From positions 1 to 33,277 of IMG/VR virus record IMGVR_UViG_3300021376_000203: a stretch of DNA of 33,277 bases. The stretch is one strand, 5' to 3'. Positions 13,288 to 22,200 of the stretch are shown here, piece by piece. The position numbers and the translations under genes are program-made. The first letter of the stretch is position 1. The number at the start of each line of letters is the position of its first letter. The notes below the pieces were generated by a model. That model was not told the origin of the DNA, did no database searches, and worked only from the letters and a program-made list of their open reading frames with translations. The stretch is from a virus.

Positions 13288-15786
13288 TTATTTCCTATAT
13301 TGCTGATCTACCATTTCCTGATGAAGTTTATCACTTGCTAACTGCCTTAATGCTCTAACATTATCTACTGTTTTTTGATTACGATAAATTTCTTTAGATG
13401 CATAAAAATTTGCATCACTTAAAGCTATCATATAAGTATTAAAACCTACCGGAGTTCTAGCTATATTAGTAATAGAAACTCCTGCAGCTGCATCATTATC
13501 TTGAACATTAGATTTTACTTGTTGTATATTATTATCTTTATTTTCTTGTTCAATGATTAGCTGTTTATTTTCTATAATGTCATTTATAGGATTTGTTCTA
13601 TCTGTAGTAATATTAGCTTGTTGTATAGGAATATCTACTGTAATTAGTGGTGCAATAATAATAGATTGTATAGTTGATTTTTGATCTATGTTTACATGTT
13701 GCTGAGGTACTTGTAATATATCTCTTGATATACTAACTGCACTAGCTTGTTGATTTGGTTGAAAAACTTCAAATTGTTTGGTTTCAGATGCACCCTGTAT
13801 AACTGGTGATTGATAAGGTGCTACAACAACTGGTGTTACTTGAGAAAACATTGGAGGCTGCAAAATATTAAACTGTTGTACAGCTTGTATAACAGCTTCT
13901 GACATAGCATTAAATTGTACTATAGTACTAGTACTACTAGTATTAGTTGTTTGAGGTACAATATCAGGTATTATTTGACGTTGCATAACGGTTTCTGACA
14001 TAGCATTAAATTGTACTATAGTACTAGTACTACTAGTATTAGTTATTTGAGATACAGTATCGGCCGCTATTTGACTTTGTATATTTTTCTGTTGAATTGT
14101 TTGATTAACTACACTAGTACTGCCTGGAACCGGTACAATATTTAAATTCGTATCTGATTTAATACTAGTTCCAACATTTTCTAAAATTAATTGTTGTTCT
14201 TGTTGTTGCGTAATGCTTTGACTGTTGGTAACAGCTTCTATAGCTATATTTTCTGCTTGCAATATACTTGCACTAGCAGCAGCTACTGCTGTTTGTTGTG
14301 CAATTTCACTTGCCTGAGTTGCTATAATATTTTCTCGTTGTTGATTTTGACTAATTAAGCCAAGTGCTAGTTCAGTTATATTAGATATATTTGATTTTTC
14401 ATCTAACTTATCTTTAGAAGGGTGTTGATCATAAAGTAACAGTTTATCTGCTGTTTGCTCTGTAGCAACGGAAATTTTAGTATCTTTTGTATGTGGATTT
14501 TCAATAGTAGTTTCTATAGTTGAATTTGGTGTAGTTGTGATTGTAGTTATTGAAGATATTATAGACGCCCTAATTTTTTCTTGCTTATCATTTTCTAAAT
14601 CAGCTAATCGTTTAATTTCAGCATTATAATTACTACAATTTTTATTATACAGTGGATTTTTATGGCAAGGATCTGGAGACCAAATAGGTCTTACATAACC
14701 TGAAAACCCCATGTTATCGCCATATCCTCCGTATACGCTCCAAGAAACGTTGCCCATTGTTAAGCTATTTCTAGATTCTGTAAATAAAAATCGTCCCTTT
14801 CTTGAACCTCCAGTGTTATCACCGGATACATACCAATTATCAGAAAATAAGCTAGTTCCTGCGCTGTTTGTTACATTAAAAGTTACATTTCTTGCATTAG
14901 CAGTACTGGTTGACCAACATATAATAAATTGAGCAGTGCAATATTCTCCTGCAAAGTATCCAAATCCATAACTATATCCATGTAGTTGAATTCCACCGCC
15001 TATGTGAGGCAGTGAATTAGGAATAGAAAAATTATTCCATTGCAAAGGACTTTTAGCATTTTCTATTACAGTGCTAAAACCAGGACAATTAACACTATAT
15101 GCAGGATTCAGTATACAAGGATCTACACTGTAATTGACTTTGACATAAGCATCTTTGACCTGTGGACCATAACAGTCAGGATTGCAAGCCCAAAATCCTG
15201 CGTCCATACCAGTAATACTGAGTTTGGCAGATCCTAATTGGCTGATCGGTTTGGCAGCAAAGTTATAGGTTTCAGCCAGCTGTTGCCAATTGGGGTTGTA
15301 TGGAGGATTACCGTCACTGACATTTTTAGCTCCAAGATCATGATAAATGGATGTGACCACCGTGCCATTGGGTAAGGTATAGGTAAAAGTAGTGTTTAAG
15401 TTGTCTTGTAGTGTGCCGGTTTCACAGGTTAAACCTATTTGATTGGCACATGGAAATCTGTATTTGAATCCATATGCAATACCTGTGGCAAATACAGCAC
15501 TGGTATTCTGATAACCAAAATTCACAGAATTCAAATTCACTGTTTGATCTATGGTGCCGGACACATAACCAAAAGTATATCCATCAGCACCATATGATCC
15601 TGTCATACCAGACACGGTCCAATTACTACCAGAAGTCAATGTAGGATTTTGTACAAGATTACCAGTGACTGCATCAATGCTGTAGCCACTGGGTGTGTTT
15701 GGGCTATTATTAACTACTTGTGCTAAAACAAAACCTGGTAATATTGCTATAAACAGTAGTAAATAATTTACTAATTTATTTTTCAT
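13288..15786 (-). CDS. Large secreted phage protein, 832 aa
   Basis: A signal peptide (residues 1-22, cleavage at V-L-A/Q) is followed by an N-terminal half (about 30-385) with beta-rich, Cys-containing sequence, including G-S-N-W-T-V-S-G, Y-R-F-P-C-A-N, and two similar segments S-V-D-P-C-I-L-N-P-A-Y-S and S-P-D-P-C-H-K-N-P-L-Y. From memory, this half resembles exported proteins of pelagic phages. The second half is Gln/Ser/Thr/Ile-rich with low complexity and contains a 32-residue tandem repeat, and a distinct C-terminal segment follows (about 770-832). It is translationally coupled (ATGA) to the Asn-rich secreted protein upstream. Export into the host envelope is likely; the function is unknown to me. 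It could be a virion protein, but the signal peptide argues against that. Confidence 0.75.
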   Translation of the reverse strand: MKNKLVNYLLLFIAILPGFVLAQVVNNSPNTPSGYSIDAVTGNLVQNPTLTSGSNWTVSGMTGSYGADGYTFGYVSGTIDQTVNLNSVNFGYQNTSAVFATGIAYGFKYRFPCANQIGLTCETGTLQDNLNTTFTYTLPNGTVVTSIYHDLGAKNVSDGNPPYNPNWQQLAETYNFAAKPISQLGSAKLSITGMDAGFWACNPDCYGPQVKDAYVKVNYSVDPCILNPAYSVNCPGFSTVIENAKSPLQWNNFSIPNSLPHIGGGIQLHGYSYGFGYFAGEYCTAQFIICWSTSTANARNVTFNVTNSAGTSLFSDNWYVSGDNTGGSRKGRFLFTESRNSLTMGNVSWSVYGGYGDNMGFSGYVRPIWSPDPCHKNPLYNKNCSNYNAEIKRLADLENDKQEKIRASIISSITTITTTPNSTIETTIENPHTKDTKISVATEQTADKLLLYDQHPSKDKLDEKSNISNITELALGLISQNQQRENIIATQASEIAQQTAVAAASASILQAENIAIEAVTNSQSITQQQEQQLILENVGTSIKSDTNLNIVPVPGSTSVVNQTIQQKNIQSQIAADTVSQITNTSSTSTIVQFNAMSETVMQRQIIPDIVPQTTNTSSTSTIVQFNAMSEAVIQAVQQFNILQPPMFSQVTPVVVAPYQSPVIQGASETKQFEVFQPNQQASAVSISRDILQVPQQHVNIDQKSTIQSIIIAPLITVDIPIQQANITTDRTNPINDIIENKQLIIEQENKDNNIQQVKSNVQDNDAAAGVSITNIARTPVGFNTYMIALSDANFYASKEIYRNQKTVDNVRALRQLASDKLHQEMVDQQYRK
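13885..14076 (-). repeat. 96-bp tandem repeat in the 832-aa gene
   Basis: Two adjacent 96-bp copies (13885-13980 and 13981-14076) share a perfect 52-base core (13897-13948 and 13993-14044). Because 96 is a multiple of three, the repeat adds 32 residues in frame, including S-T-S-T-I-V-Q-F-N-A-M-S-E in both copies. Confidence 0.9.
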
Positions 15787-17321
15787 CTATGCCAACCTAC
15801 ATGTTTGCGCTCTTTTACTGTCTCAGGTTCGGTTTTATAGTCATAGGCTGGAACCTTTTCTGGGTTTTTATCCCACAAATCACGAGCCTTGTCACCAATT
15901 TGTCCTTCATATGGGCAAGGAGTACCTGCTGCCATCATGGCTTCCCATACACGACGGTCTTGGCACATAGTAGCAACTGCTGCAACCTTCATACCCATGT
16001 CGTATAGTGTTTTACTAAGTTTTAATCTTTCACAATTTAAATCTCGTTGAGTGCCACCCAAGGCAAATCCTAAAAATTGAGTTTGTGCTGCACCACTAAC
16101 ACCAGTAGTACATAAATCAGTACCACCTCCTGACATCATAGCAGGTGCTATAGCAGTTGGTGGAGGTTGTACAACTCGTTGAGTAATTGTAGTTTCATTA
16201 ATATTACGATTAGTCATATCACCAGTTTGTATATTAACATTACGATTATCACTTATAGTATTATTAGTATTTTTATTAATGTTACTAGCAGAACTGCTAC
16301 TAACATTAATATTACGATTAGTCATGTCGCCAGTTTGTATATTATTATTTGTGTTAGTAGTTGTTGCAGTAGATTGATTTATGTTACGATTAGTCATGTC
16401 GCCAGTTTGTATATTGTTATTAGTAGTATTACTAACACTTGTGCTATTATTGTTGTTATTATAAGTCATAGTGCCAGTATTAACATTATTATTTGTATTA
16501 ATATTATTGCTAGTACTTGTGCTAGTACTTGTGCTAGTACTTGTGCTAGTATTAATATTGCGATTAGTCATATCTCCAGTATTAATATTATTATTTGTGT
16601 TAATACTGGTTGAATTATTATTATTGTTATAATTCACAGTACCTGACATAATATTACGATTAATACTATCAGAGGTGTTTGTAGTTCGATTTATATTAGT
16701 TAGTGTACCACTTTGAATATTATTGTTAGTATTAACATTAGTTGAAGTATTGTTATTGTTATAAGTAACCGTACCTGACATAATATTACGATTAGTACTA
16801 TCAGAGGTGTTTGTAGTTTGATTTATATTAGTTAATGTACCACTTTGAACATTATTGTTAGTATTAACATTAGTGCTAGTACTTATACTAGTTGATGCAT
16901 TATTATTATTATAAGTCATTGTACCAGTATTTACATTGTTATTATTATATGTAACTGACCCACTCATGTTTGTATTATTGTTGTTAGTTACTGTACCACT
17001 TTGAACATTATTATTTGTATTGATATTAGTGCTTGTGCTTGTGCTAGTATTTACATTGTTATTAGTATTAGTACTTGTACTATTTACTGTACTATTATTA
17101 ATATTATTGCTAGTACTTATACTAGTATTATTAGTTTGTACTGAACTAGTACTGTTAGATGTAGAATTAGTGTCTACTAAACTTTTAGAATCATAGCCAC
17201 CCTGGTTTATTGGATTAGTTACACTTGTAGTTGTACCACCAGTAGTAGACTGTGTACTAGTATTTTGTGCCCACACACTTGAGGTTGTGAGTACCACTAA
17301 AAAGGCTAATATTCTACGCAT
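15783..17321 (-). CDS. Secreted Asn/Thr/Ser-repeat protein with conserved Cys-containing C-terminus, 512 aa
   Basis: A signal peptide (residues 1-18, cleavage V-W-A/Q) leads into about 360 residues made almost only of Asn, Thr, Ser, Gly, Ile and Val. Within it I count 12 copies of a unit close to N-[IV]-x-[ST]-G-[TD]-[MVL]-T-[NY]-x-N-x-N. The spacing and Asn ladders suggest a beta-solenoid or amyloid-like fibre. After a Pro-rich hinge (V-Q-P-P-P-T) comes a folded domain of about 115 residues with cysteines (D-L-C, L-N-C-E-R-L-K, M-C-Q-D-R-R-V, P-C-P-Y-E-G) that I recall from other marine phage proteins. A strong AAGGAG site precedes the ATG at 17321. Its stop overlaps the start of the next secreted protein. 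Function unknown. Confidence 0.8.
   Translation of the reverse strand: MRRILAFLVVLTTSSVWAQNTSTQSTTGGTTTSVTNPINQGGYDSKSLVDTNSTSNSTSSVQTNNTSISTSNNINNSTVNSTSTNTNNNVNTSTSTSTNINTNNNVQSGTVTNNNNTNMSGSVTYNNNNVNTGTMTYNNNNASTSISTSTNVNTNNNVQSGTLTNINQTTNTSDSTNRNIMSGTVTYNNNNTSTNVNTNNNIQSGTLTNINRTTNTSDSINRNIMSGTVNYNNNNNSTSINTNNNINTGDMTNRNINTSTSTSTSTSTSTSNNINTNNNVNTGTMTYNNNNNSTSVSNTTNNNIQTGDMTNRNINQSTATTTNTNNNIQTGDMTNRNINVSSSSASNINKNTNNTISDNRNVNIQTGDMTNRNINETTITQRVVQPPPTAIAPAMMSGGGTDLCTTGVSGAAQTQFLGFALGGTQRDLNCERLKLSKTLYDMGMKVAAVATMCQDRRVWEAMMAAGTPCPYEGQIGDKARDLWDKNPEKVPAYDYKTEPETVKERKHVGWHR
16509..16550 (-). repeat. 12-bp microsatellite, 3.5 copies
   Basis: GCTAGTACTTGT is repeated at 16509, 16521 and 16533, with half a copy at 16545. 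On the coding strand it gives alternating Ser-Thr. Slippage would change length by four residues without losing frame. Confidence 0.85.
16641..16904 (-). repeat. 132-bp tandem repeat in the Asn-rich gene
   Basis: Two adjacent, nearly identical 132-bp copies (16641-16772 and 16773-16904) each encode 44 residues, so the repeat is in frame. Differences are mainly single bases. It marks recent expansion of the repeat domain. Confidence 0.8.
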
Positions 17322-17346
17322 ATTAGTCTCCTTGACAAAAAGCGTA

Positions 17347-17961
17347 TTAATGTGCTAGCACATGTAAACAATGTTCATAGTGTTTTTTGCGATCCTCTAA
17401 GCCAATTGTTCCGCCGTTTATGCGTTTTGTAAGGGTAAGTATATCCTGTTTATCAGCCCACTGATTGAGATTGTTTGACTCCCAAAACCAGCAGGCACTT
17501 TGTGCAGCACCTTCAAAAGTTTCCATGTACTCCGACGCTTCTTCAGGACTAATCTGTAGGCTAGCAGCAAACCAGCTGTAGTTTTCACGGCCAGTTACTT
17601 GTATCAATCCACGACCACAAAAACGCCAGCCATCTCCACTTTCTTCCGGTCCATTACCCATGCGATTGGCATATACACGATTAGCAATTTTTTCTGGTTG
17701 TTTTTCATATTGCTGCGCCAATGCATCTGTAGGAAAATACTTGGGAAAAACTTTACGCAAACTTGCCCACTTGTAGTTTAAGTTTTCTTTTATAAAAACA
17801 AAATTACCCGATTCATGTGCACACTGTGCTAAAAAGGCAGCTATACGATCTGGTGTATTTATTTCATATTGTGGTAATAATTGTTGTAGGGCAGTATACC
17901 AGTAACTAACATACTGGTTTTTTGGAATTATCTTTTTTAGTTGATCTTGTGTAAGTTCCAC
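17347..17961 (-). CDS. GH19 (chitinase-like) endolysin
   Basis: Glycoside hydrolase family 19 muramidase-type endolysin that cuts peptidoglycan during lysis. The core motif A-H-E-S-G carries the general acid E50, and a second acidic residue lies at E59 in K-E-N-L-N-Y. The substrate-groove motif G-R-G-L-I-Q-V-T-G-R-x-N-Y is at 116-128. At 204 residues it is a single catalytic domain with no cell-wall-binding module and no signal peptide, so it needs a holin. Translation starts at GTG (17961), which overlaps the upstream TAG by one base and has a strong AAAGGAG site. Rz1-like and spanin-like genes precede it directly. Confidence 0.93.
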   Translation of the reverse strand: MELTQDQLKKIIPKNQYVSYWYTALQQLLPQYEINTPDRIAAFLAQCAHESGNFVFIKENLNYKWASLRKVFPKYFPTDALAQQYEKQPEKIANRVYANRMGNGPEESGDGWRFCGRGLIQVTGRENYSWFAASLQISPEEASEYMETFEGAAQSACWFWESNNLNQWADKQDILTLTKRINGGTIGLEDRKKHYEHCLHVLAH

Positions 17962-18224
17962 TACTTCTCCTTTTTCCAGTGGGTGTTATACCACCTTATC
18001 CAACTATCATTATTTAACTTGCATAAATGATATAAGTTGTAGTTTTGTTGTATTAGGTCTACAAGCTCTGCCATGCTAACATCCTGCGTATTAGCCAGCT
18101 TTAGTTGATCACAAGGCTTAAGCATTGCTGGATCAGCTACTTGTGGCCAAGGTGGGTTAATCTTAAAACTTTGAAGACAACCAGATAATAGTGTGCTAGC
18201 TAGTGCTAATAGTAATAATCTCAT
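17961..18224 (-). CDS. Rz1-like outer-membrane lipoprotein (o-spanin)
   Basis: An 87-residue product with a lipoprotein signal: Leu-rich core and lipobox L-L-S-G-C with Cys16. A Pro-containing linker follows (I-N-P-P-W-P), then a helical segment with two Cys and several Trp and Tyr. It fits an Rz1-type outer-membrane spanin that pairs with an inner-membrane coiled-coil partner to fuse the two membranes at lysis. The start overlaps the stop of that partner by ATGA, the tight coupling expected of spanin pairs, and the endolysin follows at once. The lipoprotein call is firm and the spanin role is inferred from context. Confidence 0.8.
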   Translation of the reverse strand: MRLLLLALASTLLSGCLQSFKINPPWPQVADPAMLKPCDQLKLANTQDVSMAELVDLIQQNYNLYHLCKLNNDSWIRWYNTHWKKEK

Positions 18225-18775
18225 TGTTTTGCACCCCTAGCAGTATTATTGAGTTTTTCTATGTATAATTCAGGCACAGTTGGACAATTTTTAGCATTGG
18301 CCAACACATCCTCCAGCTTTTTATTAGCCAGTTGTTTATCCTTTTCACCTAATGCAGCATATTTATCCTGTTCAGCCTTGGTGAGTGTAGCTAACACATT
18401 TTGCACTGTGGCGTCCTTGGATTTTAACACCTCAATAAACCTTTTATTTTGCTGACGTTCGCGTTCTGCGGAATCTTTTAGTTGCTGCAGTTTAGCATCG
18501 CGTTCCTGCTTGAGTTCTTGATTTGCCAACTCCTGCTGCTTGGCTGCGGCTTCTGCCCTGGCAGTCTCCTCGGCCAGCTTTTGCTGCCAGTAGTTGTTAT
18601 TCCAGTTTGCACCCATAAAAAATACTGTGAGTGCAAATACTGGAATTGTTGAGTAGTGTACAATCTTAGCCTGTGGTATTAGTTGTGCAAAGAATCTTGT
18701 TATGAAGAATAGGATTATACAAGCTACGGCTAACAGTGGAAAAAACCAGTTTGGTATAAAGTTTAATAAAAACAT
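18221..18775 (-). CDS. Membrane-anchored coiled-coil protein, Rz-like i-spanin candidate
   Basis: A 184-residue product with two hydrophobic segments at the N-terminus (about 9-30 and 42-60), followed by a long Gln/Ala/Lys/Glu coiled coil (about 62-165) and a short tail with one Cys. A coiled coil next to an Rz1-like lipoprotein and an endolysin is the layout of Rz. Rz proteins normally have one membrane helix, so with two helices the coil would be periplasmic only if the N-terminus is outside. The start overlaps the upstream stop (TAATG). If the topology does not fit, this may be another membrane protein with the lysis role carried elsewhere. Confidence 0.65.
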   Translation of the reverse strand: MFLLNFIPNWFFPLLAVACIILFFITRFFAQLIPQAKIVHYSTIPVFALTVFFMGANWNNNYWQQKLAEETARAEAAAKQQELANQELKQERDAKLQQLKDSAERERQQNKRFIEVLKSKDATVQNVLATLTKAEQDKYAALGEKDKQLANKKLEDVLANAKNCPTVPELYIEKLNNTARGAKQ

Positions 18776-19242
18776 TATTGTACGGCCTGAATTAATTCCT
18801 CTACAGTTGTGCTAGCTGTAATTGCCAGTTCTTTAGCGTTACAGCTAGTAACAATTGCTTGACGATTGCTAGCTATATCACTGGGTATATCTACATTACG
18901 TTCAGCTTTTCTAATAACAGTCCAGTCAGTTTGCTGTAATTGCTGATTTGCACTAGCCTTAACACTAGTTATAGCTTGTTGTTTTAATTCGGCCAGATCT
19001 TTAGGTGTTGTAGCGTGCACCCAGGTTGCCACATCGTCTACAACTTCAACAGTGCTGCTAACCCAGTAATAACGCTGATCTGGCATGGGCGTATTAACAA
19101 CTTCTTGCACGCCTAGCTGTGCTAGACGTGTGCTGTCAAGTGCTATTAACCAATTAAACCCATAGTCTACGCCATCAACAAATAATTGCTGGCCAGGTTG
19201 TAGTGTATAAACTACTTGATTATTTTTTACAACTGCAAACAT
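18775..19242 (-). CDS. Tail fibre assembly-like protein, 155 aa
   Basis: The N-terminal half (about 1-78) is a beta-rich small domain. The C-terminal half is helical, with L-K-Q-Q-A-I-T-S-V-K-A-S-A-N and then T-D-W-T...S-N-R-Q-A-I. This helical plus TDWT layout resembles the C-terminus of phage tail-fibre assembly or chaperone-like proteins. It directly follows the 1968-residue fibre (three bases between them) with a strong GAGG site, the usual place for a fibre chaperone. A similar TDWT-containing protein is at 33010, at the other end of the fibre array. The family call is moderate. Confidence 0.55.
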   Translation of the reverse strand: MFAVVKNNQVVYTLQPGQQLFVDGVDYGFNWLIALDSTRLAQLGVQEVVNTPMPDQRYYWVSSTVEVVDDVATWVHATTPKDLAELKQQAITSVKASANQQLQQTDWTVIRKAERNVDIPSDIASNRQAIVTSCNAKELAITASTTVEELIQAVQ

Positions 19243-19245
19243 TTT

Positions 19246-22200
19246 TTACCTCGCTAAGCTATATTTAAATGGGTTTTCGGCAAAAGCTGCGTAAACATAA
19301 GTTTGACCACTGCTGTTCCAAGTTTGATCGGTTTGTCGTATTTTAAAACCATTGCTAAGAATATCACCAAAATTATAGTTTGTAGCTTCAGCATCAACGG
19401 CACTAGGGGATAACCGCTTATTTGCTACGTTAAAAGTATCTCTTGCAGTATCATTGATTTGCCAATTAGTAGCAGCTACACTAGATGCTTTTAATATTAT
19501 AAATTTGGGTTTGAATCCGCAATAAACAAATGGACCATCTGCACTACCATTACCAGTATAACTACCAATAGAACTGTATCCGGCAACTTCTGCAAAAATA
19601 TAACCTACCAAAAGTTCACCGTTATTATACCAGGAGGGACCTTGAGAGAATACAGTAGATGTAGGTGTTGTGTTGTTAAATGGTCCAGTTTGAGTCTGTG
19701 TGGCAGCTGTACTATTTAACATTAGCCTAACAGTGGCTCCAATTGATGCGTGATATACGTCCCAATTATATACAGCATTTCTACCACGTATAATCATAAA
19801 TTTTGGAACTGCATTTAATCCATGACCAATTGTAGCTGCACCATTATATGTCCATGTTACAATACTAAATCCAGCTGTGGTATTGGCTCTAACATTACTT
19901 TGAATAGATCCGGCAGTATTAGTTACTGTACTAGTTCCAGCATCCCAGTTCCAGGCAACATAAGACCAAGTACTACGATTAGTTTGATCTCCTGTTCCTG
20001 ATCCTACAGTAGTTGTGAAACCTGTATTAGTAGCTGCGGATACATACCCCCATTGTGGATCAGTTACGCCACCTCCAGTATTATTTTCAGCAGCAGTACT
20101 ACTAGACGATAATTTAGTGTCGGATGTAAATCCGCGAACAACATCTTGTAAAACATGGTCTTGACCAGAAGCATCTCGACGCTTAATCCATACTAAATCT
20201 GGATTGAAATTTAAGGTACTAATTGTTTGCGTACTGCCATTACCTATATAGGTTACGGCATCAAAAGCTGTATTAGATTTAACTATGCTAGGTGTAGGCA
20301 AGTTTTGTGTGCACAGTGCCTTATAGCCAGTAGGTGCACTATAGGCAAATGGGCGTTGGCCGAAATTGACCGACTGCGATCTTCCGGCTTGATAGCAGCC
20401 AAACTGCGGAAAGACAGTCTTGCCAGCCAACCCCGACGAGAATGCCACTCCTTGAGAGGCACCGTTCTTGTAGAACGTGAGCGTTCCGGCATCCATATCA
20501 AGAGCAACGCCCATTACGTCCCCGCCTGCAAACGTAGCCCCGTATGCTGGCTGGGATCCGTTGCCAACCTTGAACGCACGGCCGTCGTAGGTCCAGGAAT
20601 TTGTGTCACTCCCACCATACGCATTGTTAATTGCGTCTCGAAGTCCGACCCCGAGTTGGAAGAACATATCTCCCGACATTGTAGACTCCCAGTACCACTT
20701 GCCTGAAGAGATACCAAATGTTGCTTGTACGTTATTCCACGTTGAATTAGTAGCAGTCGTATCGAGATTGCCGTTTGTGAGCGTAGGAGCCGAACTGCTT
20801 AACCAAAGTGGATTTAGTGTACAATAATTCCCCCGCACCTCACCACCTAAACCAGTATCAGTACCATAACTGGTTGGCGTATCTACAAGGCTATCATTGC
20901 CAACACCACTAGCTACACTAAAGTTATTTGCCACCCACTGCTTGTGGCCAATGTCTCGTACAGTTGCACTAAATGTGCGAGTTGGTGGAGTAAAAGTACC
21001 TGTGTAGCGGGCGAACTTAGTAATGCGTAGGTCTTGCATATGTCCATAAGCATAATCTGGTGTACCACCAGCAGGGTTGTAGCCAATTGTTAGCGGGCAC
21101 GTTGCATTAAACAAATTTACTGAAGTAGTCGTACTTACTATTGACGTGCCATTAACAAATATTCTTGTTGTACCATTACTGCGGCAAAGAGCAAGATGAT
21201 ACCAAGTATTTACAGACATTCCAGAAGCAGCACTCATTGTTGCAGTTTGGGTTGACCCATTTGTAGACGTGTACCAGTATAAATTTCCAGAAGTAAGATA
21301 AAAAAGCCAACTAATATTGCTAGAACTTGGACCCCACATACCTACAAGAGACTGATTATTTCCAGGAGTTCCTGTCAATGCCAATGGGTAATACCATAGT
21401 TCAACTGTAAAGTCATTGGTGCTAAATAAAAATGCTTGATTTAATGGAGACGTTAAATAATCCCCGGTCCCATCAAAATACATACTACCCGTAGCATCAG
21501 TAATAGATTTTTTAGTGCTAGTTACACTACGGCTATCACCAACTGTTTCTAACACATTTTTACCACTATAGTCCACAACGCCGGCATTGTTGAAGTTTAG
21601 TAGGAGTTGTGTGTTTGCTACGGCTTGGGGTGGTTGCATTGGTGGAACAAAGTTGCTGGTGTATAGTGCGGTGCCTTTTAGTATACGAAAACTAGAAACA
21701 TAACCTGTAAGATAACTTATTGATGTCTGATAGTTTCTACCTATACTTAATGCTGCTGTAGCATTATTTAAATACGTAGATGCTGATGCAGTAGTTGCTA
21801 TAGAAATACCATTTACATATATGGTTAAATTACTACCAGATCTAACAAAAGCAATATGATTCCACTGAGATACCGGCCATTTTCCTGCTGCTGATGAAAT
21901 TTCATTTATACCAGCTTTACCAATTGCTACTCTTCCATCTGGATATATATAGCCTGTTGTATATCCGCTACTATTTGTACCTGAGTTTGAAAATATGTTA
22001 TAGCTAGATGATGCAGCTGTAGGCGTATAGGCCCAGCACTCAATTGTAAAATTTGACCCATCGCCAAAATTCCAATAAGCATTACTAGGAACATCTAAAT
22101 AATCTGTTGTACCATCAAAATAAGCACTACTGCCATGTGTGCTAGCCAAATAGTTAACACCAGTAGTAAACGTGCGGCCTAGTGGATTAAACTCTGTGCA

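Noticed and set aside
13263-13293. 9-bp inverted repeat AAATAATTT / AAATTATTT at the end of the 832-aa gene
   Set aside because: All A/T pairs, a 13-base loop and no T run after it on the transcribed strand; a working terminator is doubtful in such AT-rich sequence.
16167-16613. + strand frame of 148 codons within the Asn-rich gene
   Set aside because: Ile/Ser/Thr-rich reverse image of the Asn repeat; no ribosome binding site, and the antisense gene is well supported.
16190-17180. CRISPR-like regular repeats
   Set aside because: Repeats are in-frame codons of an Asn-rich protein with variable, non-unique spacing and no spacer diversity; no cas genes.
20227-20706. + strand frame of 159 codons in the GC-rich island
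   Set aside because: Higher GC removes stop codons on the opposite strand; the - strand encodes a continuous SPRY-like domain.
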